Shown here one piece after another: positions 1 to 8,415 of a stretch of DNA of 64,000 nucleotides. Each line of letters starts with the position of its first letter. Positions within the stretch are counted from its first letter, which is position 1. A program made the translations under genes and the position numbers. Under the pieces are notes generated by a model that saw only the letters and a list, made by a program, of their open reading frames with translations, searched no databases and was not told where the DNA came from. The DNA is from Hydractinia symbiolongicarpus (lineage: Eukaryota > Cnidaria > Hydrozoa > Anthoathecata > Hydractiniidae). Location: NCBI RefSeq assembly GCF_029227915.1, contig NC_079886.1, positions 25,522,501 to 25,586,500 of the forward strand, given 5' to 3'.

Positions 1-74
1 TGTTAAAAGCGATGCAAGCTAGTAATATCAGAAAAATATCGCTAAGTGCATGTTGGTACGAATATGTGACGCAA

Positions 75-104
75 CCGTTATAACAGAAACGGACTGATAC
101 CGTT
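75..104 (+). other. CCGTT-AACGG-CCGTT inverted-repeat cluster
   Basis: Three alternating copies of a five-base core lie about 12-13 bases apart: CCGTT (75-79), AACGG (88-92) and CCGTT (100-104). The middle copy can pair with either flank but not with both at once. A fourth copy, TAACGG, lies at 159-164. The cluster recurs at the same unit positions through the array, with variants CTGTT, AACAG and CCATT. In one direction three of the four read YAACGG, which resembles the core recognised by Myb-type domains. Binding is not shown, and a six-base motif is weak evidence. Confidence 0.5.
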
Positions 105-173
105 AAAAAGTCAATGAAATGTAGTTTTTGAAGCTGTCTCAATTTCTTCAGCGTGCGATAACGGCTAGGATTG

Positions 174-351
174 GTCCCACAGTAAAAAATGACTTATATA
201 TCTACATTTTTAAATGAAGCGCTACCACAGCGCCCAGTGTAATCGCTGAGTTCTAGCAATCATGTCAAATTCAGAATAATTTTATTTCTTGGAGTCCAAT
301 TCTTTCAATTATTGCATTTATAAAGTTAAAGTCCAAAATCAGTTCAATTAA
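174..351 (+). repeat. Half-unit B of the satellite (about 178 bp)
   Basis: The decamer GTCCCACAGT (or GTCCCACAAT) occurs twice per unit, here at 174 and 352, which divides the unit into 178-bp and 195-bp halves. In typical units this half contains, in order, TGTAATCGCTGAG, a CGGCAATCATGCC block, TTTAAGAAGAATG and TGTCTCATT. Each has a counterpart in the other half. The distance from AATG to TGTCTCA is 23 bp here and 22 bp in the other half. I infer that the two halves descend from a smaller repeat of nucleosome-like length. Identity is low (roughly half by eye), so the claim rests on collinear landmarks rather than on overall similarity. Confidence 0.6.
219..233 (+). other. Short inverted repeat GCGCT-ACCAC-AGCGC
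   Basis: A perfect 5-bp stem with a 5-base loop sits in the second half of the unit and is kept in most units. Common variants shorten it to CGCT/AGCG (units reading GAAACGCTACC) or change one arm to AGTGC, which leaves a G-T pair. Some units carry CGCTAACGGAGCG, where loop bases differ and the 4-bp stem is intact. No function is known. It could be a protein site or simply one of the unit's conserved parts. Confidence 0.55.
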
Positions 352-546
352 GTCCCACAATCAATCGTTTCACTGTTAAAAGCGATGCAAGCTAGTAATA
401 TCAGAAAAATATCGCTAAGTGCATGTTGGTACGAATATGTGACGCAACCGTTATAACAGAAACGGACTGATACCGTTAAAAAGTCAATGAAATGTAGTTT
501 TTGAAGCTGTCTCAATTTCTTCAGCGTGCGATAACGGCTAGGATTG
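352..546 (+). repeat. Half-unit A of the satellite (about 195 bp)
   Basis: This half runs from the GTCCCACA near the unit end through the unit start to the next GTCCCACAGT. It carries TGTAACTGAAACGG, CTGATACCGTTAGAAAG, AATG and TGTCTCAATTTC, which line up in order with TGTAATCGCTGAG, the AATCATGCC block, AATG and TGTCTCATTC of the other half. The main length difference is about 36 extra bases here between GTCCC and TGTAA (100 versus 64), partly offset by 12 fewer between TGTCTCA and the next GTCCC (39 versus 51). Interpreted as an ancient duplicate of half-unit B. Confidence 0.6.
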
Positions 547-1492
547 GTCCCACAGTAAAAAATGACTTATATATCTACATTTTTAAATGAAGCGCTACCA
601 CTGCGCCCAGTGTAATCGCTGAGTTCTAGCAATCATGTCAAATTCAGAATAATTTTATTTCTTGGAGTCCAATTCTTTCAATTATTGCATTTATAAAGTT
701 AAAGTCCAAAATCAGTTCAATTAAGTCCCACAATCAATCGTTTCACTGTTAAAAGCGATGTAACCTAATAGTATCAGAAAAATGTCGCTAAATACATGTT
801 GGTACGAAAATGTGACCTAACCGTTGTAACTCAAACGGACTGATATCGTTAGTAAGTCAATGAATTGTAGGGTTTGGAACTGCCTCTACTTCTTCAGCGT
901 GCGATAACGGCTAGGATTGGTCCCACAGTAAAAAATGACTTATATATCTAAATTTTTAAATGAAGCGCTACCACAGCGCCCAGTGTAATCGCTGAGTTCC
1001 GTCAATTATGCCAATTTAAGAAGAAGGTTATTGCATGGAGTCCAATTGTCTCAATTATCATATTTATAAAGTTAAAGTCCAGAATCAGTTCAAGTAAGCT
1101 CCACAGTCAATCGTTTCACTGTTAAAAGCGATGCAACCTAGTAATATCAGAAAAATATCTCTAAATACATGTTGGTACGAATATGTGACGCAAACGTTGT
1201 AACTGAAACGGACTGATACCGTTAGAAAGTCAATGAAATGTAGTTTTGGAAACTGTCTCTATTTCTTCAGCGTGCGATAACGGCTAGGATTGTTCCTACA
1301 GTAAAAAATGAGTTATTTATTTACATTTTTGAATGAAGCGCTACCACAGCACCCTGTTTAAACGCTGAGTTCCGGCAATCATGCCAATTTAAAAAGAATG
1401 TTATTTCATGGAGTCCAATTGTCTCATTCATCACATTTGTAAGCTCACAGTCCAAAATCAGTTCAATTAAGTACCACAGTCAATCGTTTCAC

Positions 1493-3357
1493 TGTTAAAA
1501 GCGATGTAACGTAATAGTATCAGAAAAATATCGCTAAATACAAGTTGGTACTAATATGTGACGCAACCGTTGTAACAGAAACGGACTGACACCGTTAAAA
1601 AGTCAATGAAATGCAGTTTTTGAAACTGTCTCCATTTCTTCACCGCCCGCTAACGGCTACGATTGCTCCCACATTAAAAAATGACTTATTTATCTAAATT
1701 TTTAACTGAAACGCTACCACAGCGCCCAGTGTAATGGCTGAGTTTGGGCAATCATGACAAATTAAAAAGAATGTTATTTCTTGGAGTCTACTTGTGTCAT
1801 TTATCACATTTATATGCTCATATTCCAAAATCAGTTCAATTAAGTCCCACAATCAATCGTTTCACTGTTAAAAGCGATGCAACTTAGTAGTATCAGAACA
1901 CTATCGCTAAATACATGTTGGTACGAAAATAAGACCAAACTGTTGTAACTCAAACAGGCTGACACCGTTAGAAAGTCAGTGAAATGTAGTTTTTGAAACT
2001 GTCTCTATTTCTTCAACGTGCGATAACGGCTAGGATTGGTCCCACAGTAAAAAATGACTTGTTCATCTACATTTTCAAATGAAGCGCTACCACAGCGCCC
2101 AGTGTAATCGCTGAGTTCTAGCAATCATGTCAAATTCAGAATAATTTTATTTCTTGGAGTCCAATCCTTTCAATTATTGCATTTATAAAATTAAAGTCCA
2201 AAATCAGTTCAATTAAGTCCCACAATCAATCGTTTCACTGTTAAAAGCGATGCAAGCTAGTAATATCAGAAAAATATCGCTAAGTGCATGTTGGTACGAA
2301 TATGTGACGCAACCGTTGTAACAGAAACAGACTGATACCGTTAGAAAGTCAATGAAATGTAGTTTTTGAAGCTGTCTCAATTTCTTCAGCGTGCGATAAC
2401 GGCTAGGATTGGTCCCACAGTAAAAAATTACTTATTTATCTAAATTTTTAACTGAAACGCTACCACAGCGCCCAGTGTAATGGCTGAGTTTGGGCAATCA
2501 TGACAAATTAAAAAGAATGTTATTTCTTGGAGTCTACTTGTGTCATTTATCACATTTATATGCTCATATTCCAAAATCAGTTCAATTAAGTCCCACAATC
2601 AATCGTTTCACTGTTAAAAGCGATGCAACTTAGTAGTATCAGAACACTATCGCTAAATACATGTTGGTACGAAAATAAGACCAAACTGTTGTAACTCAAA
2701 CAGGCTGACACCGTTAGAAAGTCAGTGAAATGTAGTTTTTGAAACTGTCTCTATTTCTTCAACGTGCGATAACGGCTAGGATTGGTCCCACAGTAAAAAA
2801 TGACTTGTTCATCTACATTTTCAAATGAAGCGCTACCACAGCGCCCAGTGTAATCGCTGAGTTCTAGCAATCATGTCAAATTCAGAATAATTTTATTTCT
2901 TGGAGTCCAATCCTTTCAATTATTGCATTTATAAAATTAAAGTCCAAAATCAGTTCAATTAAGTCCCACAATCAATCGTTTCACTGTTAAAAGCGATGCA
3001 AGCTAGTAATATCAGAAAAATATCGCTAAGTGCATGTTGGTACGAATATGTGACGCAACCGTTGTAACAGAAACAGACTGATACCGTTAGAAAGTCAATG
3101 AAATGTAGTTTTTGAAGCTGTCTCAATTTCTTCAGCGTGCGATAACGGCTAGGATTGGTCCCACAGTAAAAAATTACTTATATATCTAAATTTTTAAATG
3201 AAGCGCTACCACAACGCCCAGTGTAATGGCTGAGTTCTAGCAATAATGTCAAATTAAGAAGATTGTTACTTCATGGAATCCAATTGGCTTATTTATCACA
3301 TTTGCAAGTTCACCGTCCAAAATCGGTTCAATTAAGTCCCACAATCAATCGTTTCAC
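1493..3357 (+). repeat. Satellite units 5-9 with a 746-bp (two-unit) tandem duplication
   Basis: Units start at 1493, 1866, 2239, 2612 and 2985. The stretch from about 1685 to 2430 is repeated at about 2431 to 3176, an offset of exactly two units. The breakpoint lies inside units, just after the GTCCCACA midpoint: unit 7 has the front of one subtype (AAGCTAGTAATATC) and the tail of unit 5 (CTGAGTTTGGGCAATC). The two copies look identical by eye, so the exchange is recent. Confidence 0.85.
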
Positions 3358-4103
3358 TGTTAAAAGCGATGCAAGCTAGTAATATCAGAAAAATATCGCT
3401 AAGTGCATGTTGGTACGAATATGTGACGCAACCGTTGTAACAGAAACGGACTGATACCGTTAGAAAGTCAATGAAATGTAGTTTTTGAAGCTGTCTCAAT
3501 TTCTTCAGCGTGCGATAACGGCTAGGATTGGTCCCACAGTAAAAAATGACTTATATATCTACATTTTTAAATGAAGTGCTACCACAGTGCCCAGTTTAAT
3601 CGCTGAGTTCCGGCAATCATGCCAATTTAAGAAGAATGTTATTTCATGGAGTCCATTTGTCTCATTCATCACATTTGTAAGGTCACCGTCCAAAATCAGT
3701 TCAATTAAGTCCCACAATCAATCGTTTCACTGTTAAAAGCGATGCAAGCTAGTAATATCAGAAAAATATCGCTAAGTGCATGTTGGTACGAATATGTGAC
3801 GCAACCGTTGTAACAGAAACGGACTGATACCGTTAGAAAGTCAATGAAATGTAGTTTTTGAAGCTGTCTCAATTTCTTCAGCGTGCGATAACGGCTAGGA
3901 TTGGTCCCACAGTAAAAAATGACTTATATAGCTACATTTTTAAATGAAGTGCTACCACAGTGCCCAGTTTAATCGCTGAGTTCCGGCAATCATGCCAATT
4001 TAAGAAGAATGTTATTTCATGGAGTCCATTTGTCTCATTCATCACATTTGTAAGGTCACCGTCCAAAATCAGTTCAATTAAGTCCCACAGTCAATCGTTT
4101 CAC
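3358..4103 (+). repeat. Satellite units 10-11, near-identical pair
   Basis: Units start at 3358 and 3731 and differ at only about two positions that I can see (TATATCT versus TATAGCT, and CACAATC versus CACAGTC). They carry AAGTGCTACCACAGTGCCCAG, in which the short stem is weakened to G-T pairs. This is a local single-unit duplication. Confidence 0.88.
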
Positions 4104-4849
4104 TGTTAAAAGCGATGCAATCTAGTAATATCAGAAAAATATCGCTAAATACATGTTGGTACGAAAATGTGATCAAACTGTTGTAACTCAAACAGGCTGA
4201 TACCGTTAGAAAGTCAATGATATGTAGTTTTTGAAACTGTCTCTATTTCTTCAGCGTGCGATAACGGCTAGGATTGTTCCTACAGTAAAAAATGAGTTAT
4301 TTATTTACATTTTTAAATGAAGCGCTACCACAGCGCCCTGTTTAATCGCCGAGTTCCGGCAATCATGCCAATTTAAGAAGATTGTTATTTCATGGAGTCC
4401 AATTGTCTCACTCATCACATTTGTAAGCTCACAGTCCAAAATCAGTTCAATTAAGTCCCACAGTCACTCGTTTCACTGTTAAAAGCGATGCAACTTAGTA
4501 GTATCAGAACACTATCGCTAAATACATGTTGGTACCAATATGTGACGCCACCGTTGTAACTGAAACGGACTGATACCGTTAGAAAGTCAATGAATTGTAG
4601 TTTTTGAAACTATCTCAATTTCTTCAGCGTGCGGAAACGGCTAGGATTGGTCCCACAGAAAAAATTGACTTATATATCTACATTTTTAAATCACGCACTA
4701 CCACAGCGCCCAGTGAAATCACTGAGTTCCGTCAATCATGCCAATTTAAGAAGAATGTTATTGCATGTATTCCAATTGTCTCAATTATCACATTTATAAA
4801 GTGAAAATCCAAAATCAGTTCAATTAAGTCCCACAGTCAATCGTTTCAC
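4104..4849 (+). repeat. Satellite units 12-13
   Basis: Units start at 4104 and 4477. The first is a subtype with GATCAAACTGTTGTAACTC, and the second is the first unit in the window with the GGTACC palindrome. They lead into the higher-order blocks that follow. Unit 13 resembles units 17 and 19 of the next block. Confidence 0.85.
4524..4543 (+). other. 20-bp near-perfect palindrome with KpnI core GGTACC
   Basis: One unit subtype (first seen in the unit at 4477) reads ACATGTTGGTACCAATATGT, which is its own reverse complement except for one G-T pair. The core TTGGTACCAA is a perfect 10-bp palindrome. In other units GGTACG or GGTACA breaks the symmetry. The same palindrome occurs in units starting at 5969, 6715, 8091, 9908, 11284, 12355, 13731, 15175, 16294, 17040, 18416, 26085 and 28159. 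A degraded form with GGTACC but altered flanks appears in units at 20233, 22844, 23590, 38181, 40045 and 62385. It marks the subtype that reads AGTAGTATCAGAACACTATCGC. Confidence 0.7.
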
Positions 4850-7800
4850 TGTTAAAAGCGATGCAACCTAGTAATATCAGAAAAATATCGCTAAATACAT
4901 GTTGGTACGAAAATGTGATCCAACTGTTGTAATTCAAACGGGCTGATACCGTTAGAAAGTCAATGAAATGTAGTTTTTGAAACTGTCTCTATTTCTTCAG
5001 CGTGCGATAACGGCTAGGATTGTTCCTACAGTAAAAAATGAGTTATTTATTTACGTTTTTAAATGAAGCGCTACCACAGCGCCCTGTTTAATCGCCGAGT
5101 TCCGGCAATCATGCCAATTTAAGAAGATTGTCATTTCATGGAGTCCAATTGTCTCATTCATCACATTTGTAAGCTCACAGTCCAAAATCAGTTCAATTAA
5201 GTCCCACAGTCACTCGTTTCACTGTTAAAGGCGATGCAACCTAGTAATATCAGAAAAATATCGATAAATACATGTTGGTAAGAAAATGTGATCAAACTGT
5301 TGTAGCTCAAACAGGCTGACACCGTTAAAAAGTCAATGAAATGCAGTTTTTGAAACTGTCCCAATTTCTTCGGCGTGCGATAGCGGCTAGGATTGTTCCC
5401 ACAGTAAAAAATGACTTATATATCTACATTTTTAAATGAAGCGCTACCACAGTGCCCAGTTTAATCGCTGAGTTCCAGCAATCATGCCAATTTAAGAAGA
5501 ATGTTATTTCATGGAGTCCATTTGTCTCATTCATCACATTTGTAAGGTCACAGTCCAAAATCAGTTCAATTAAGTCCCACAGTCAATCATTTCACTGTTA
5601 AAAGCGATGCAACCTAGTAATATCAGAAAAATATCGTTAAATACATGTTGGTACGAAAATGTGATCTAACCGTTGTAACAGAAACGGATTGATACCGTTA
5701 GAAAGTCAATGAAATGCAGTTTGTGAAACTGTCTCAATTTCCTTGGCGTGCGATAGCGGCTAGGATTGGTCCCACAGTAAAAAATGACTTATTTAACTAA
5801 ATTTTTAACTGAAACGCTACCACAGCGCCCAGTGTAATGGCTGAGTCCGGGCAATCATTACAAAATTAAAAGAATGTTATTTCTTGGAGTCTACTTGTGT
5901 CATTTATCACATTTATATGCTCATATTGCTAAATCAGTTCAATTAAGTCCCACAATCAATCGTTTCACTGTTAAAAGCGATGCAACTTAGTAGTATCAGA
6001 ACACTATCGCTAAATACATGTTGGTACCAATATGTGACGCAACCGTTGTAACTGAAACGGACTGATACCGTTAGAAAGTCAATGAATTGTAGTTTTTGAA
6101 ACTATCTCAATTTCTTCAGCGTACGATAACGTCTAGGATTGGTCCCACAGAAAAAATTGACTTATATATCTACATTTTTAAATGACGCGCTACCACAGCG
6201 CCCAGTGAAATCACTGAGTTCCGTCAATCATGCCAATTTAAAAAGAATGTTATTGCATGTATTCCAATTGTCTCAATTATCACATTTATAAAGTGAAAGT
6301 CCAAAATCAGTTCAAGTATGTCCCACAGTCAATCGTTTCACTGTTAAAAGCAATGCAACCTAGTAATATCAGAAAAATATCGTTAAATACATGTTGGTAC
6401 GAAAATGTGACCTAACCGTTGTAACAGAAACGGATTGATACCGTTAAAAAGTCAATGAAATGCAGTTTGTGAAACTGTCTCAATTTCCTTGGCGTGCGAT
6501 AGCGGCTAGGATTGGTCCCACAGTAAAAAATGACTTATTTATCTAAATTTTTAACTGAAACGCTACCACAGCGCCCAGTGTAATGGCTGAGTCCGGGCAA
6601 TCATGACAAAATTAAAAGAATGTTATTTCTTGGAGTCTACTTGTGTCATTTATCACATTTATATGCTCATATTGCAAAATCAGTTCAATTAAGTCCCACA
6701 ATCAATCGTTTCACTGTTAAAAGCGATGCAACTTAGTAGTATCAGAACACTATCGCTAAATACATGTTGGTACCAATATGTGACGCAACCGTTGTAACTG
6801 AAACGGACTGATACCGTTAGAAACTCAATGAATTGTAGTTTTTGAAACTATCTCAATTTCTTCAGCGTACGATAACGGCTAGGATTGGTCCTACAGTAAA
6901 AAATGACTTTTTTATCCGCATTTTTAAATAAAACGCTACCACAGCGCCCAGTGTAATCGCTGAGTTCTAGCAATCATGTCAAATTCAGAACATTGTTATT
7001 GCTTGGAGTCCAATTGTCTCAATTATCACACTTATAAAGTTAAAGTCCAAAATCAGTTCAATTAAGTACCACAGCCAATCGTTTCACTGTAAAAAGCGAT
7101 GCAACCTAGTAATATCAGAAAAATATCCCTAAACACATGTTGGTACGAATATGTGATGCAACCGTTGTAATTCAAACGGGCTGATACCGTTAGAAAGTCA
7201 ATGAAATGTAGTTTTTGAAACTGTCTCAATTTCTTCAGCGTGCGAAAACGGCTAGGATTGGTCCCACATTAAAAAATTACTTATATATCTACATTTTTAA
7301 ATGAAGCGCTACCACAGCGCCCGGTGTAATCACTGAGCACCGGCAATCATGCCAATTTAAGAAGAATGTTAATTCATGGAATCCACTTGTCTTATTTATC
7401 ACATTTGTCAGGTCACAGTCCAAAATCAGTTCAATTAAGTCCTATAGTCAATCGTTTCACTGTTAAAAGCGATGCAACCTAGTAATATCGGAAAAATATC
7501 GCTAAATACATGTTGGTACGAAAATGTGACCTAACTGTTGTAACTGAAACGGATTGATACCGTTACAAAGTCAATGAAATGCAGTTTTTGAAACTGTCTC
7601 AATTTCCTCGGCGTGCGATAGCGGCTAGGAGTGGTCCCACAGTAAAAAATGACTTATATACCTACATTTTTAAATGAAGCGCTACCACAGTGCCCAGTTT
7701 AATCGCTGAGTTCCGGCAATCATGCCAATTTAAGAAGAATGTTATTTCATGGAGTCCATTTTTCTCATTCATCACATTTGTAAGGTCACAATCCAAAATC

Positions 7801-8415
7801 AGTACAATTAAGTCCCACAGTCACTCGTTTCACTGTTAAAGGCGATGCAACCTAGTAATATCAGAAAAATATCGATAAATACATGTTGGTACGAAAATGT
7901 GACCAAACTGTTGTAACTCAAACAGGCTGACACCGTTAGAAAGTCAATGAAATGCAGTTTTTGAAACTGTCTCAATTTCCTCGGCGTGCGATAGCGGCTT
8001 ATTTCTTGGAGTCTACTTGTGTCATTTATCACATTTATATGCTCATATTGCAAAATCAGTTCAATTAAGTCCCACAATCAATCGTTTCACTGTTAAAAGC
8101 GATGCAACTTAGTAGTATCAGAACACTATCGCTTAATACATGTTGGTACCAATATGTGACGCAACCGTTGTAACTGAAACTCAATTTCTTCAGCGTGTGA
8201 TAACGGCTAGGATTGGTCCCACAGAAAAAAATGACTTATATATCTACATTTTTAAATGACGCGCTACCACAGCGCCCAGTGAAATCACTGAGCTCCGTCA
8301 ATCATGCCAATTTAAGAAGAATGTTATTGCATGTATTCCAATTGTCTCAATTATCACATTTATAAAGTGAAAATCCAAAATCAGTTCAATTAAGTCCCGG
8401 AGTCAATCGTTTCAC
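4850..8415 (+). repeat. Higher-order block 1 (10 units, 3,566 bp)
   Basis: Units start at 4850, 5223, 5596, 5969, 6342, 6715, 7088, 7461, 7834 and 8091. The block ends in the landmark pair of deleted units (257 and 325 bp). Subtypes inside differ clearly from one another but match, in the same order, the units of the next block. The unit at 5223 has TTAAAGGCGATG and ATCGATAAAT. The unit at 7088 has TGTAAAAAGCG and ATCCCTAAACAC. The unit at 7461 has the ATCGG variant. This ordered set is the clearest ancestral form of the repeating block. Confidence 0.85.
7834..8415 (+). repeat. Landmark pair, copy 1: 257-bp unit followed by 325-bp unit
   Basis: The first unit lacks 116 bp: the sequence jumps from GATAGCGGCT to TATTTCTTGGAG at about 7999/8000, which removes the GTCCCACAG midpoint and the GCGCT stem. 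The second unit lacks 48 bp: GTAACTGAAAC joins TCAATTTCTTC at about 8180/8181. Each junction shows no more than about 1 bp of shared sequence, so neither deletion looks driven by long homology. The 116-bp deletion also removes stop codons, which leaves an 89-codon minus-strand frame spanning 7808-8077. That frame is not a gene. Confidence 0.93.

Larger units (their letters stand above)
1..373 (+). repeat. Reference satellite unit (unit 1)
   Basis: This is the first complete unit and is used here as the coordinate frame. It has 68 C and 64 G (35% GC) and 14 CpG. Landmarks by position: AGCGAT at 8-13 with its complement ATCGCT at 38-43; CCGTT at 75-79, AACGG at 88-92, CCGTT at 100-104 and AACGG at 160-164; a short inverted repeat around 122-136; GTCCCACAGT at 174-183; the GCGCT/AGCGC inverted repeat at 219-233; and a second GTCCCACA at 352-359. 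The next unit (374-746) is almost identical; I saw one clear difference, in the loop after CTACCAC. The choice of start is arbitrary and set by the left edge of the window. Confidence 0.95.
1..1492 (+). repeat. Satellite units 1-4
   Basis: Units start at 1, 374, 747 and 1120. The first two differ by about one base and are a recent single-unit duplication. Units 3 and 4 are more diverged: the third reads GTAGGGTTTGGAACTG in the middle of the unit, and the fourth reads GTTCCTACAGTAAAAAATGAGTTATT. This edge of the window lacks the deleted landmark units found from 7.8 kb onwards. Confidence 0.9.

Noticed and set aside
8-43. AGCGAT/ATCGCT inverted repeat as a conserved stem
   Set aside because: It is perfect in many units, but the TAAAGGCGAT...ATCGATAAAT subtype breaks two positions without compensation and the loop is 24 bases, so it may be chance.
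122-136. AGTTTTTGAAACT inverted repeat as a regulatory hairpin
   Set aside because: Short, AT-rich and with a 3-base loop. Such repeats are expected by chance in this composition, although CAGTTTTTGAAACTG in some units is 6 bp.
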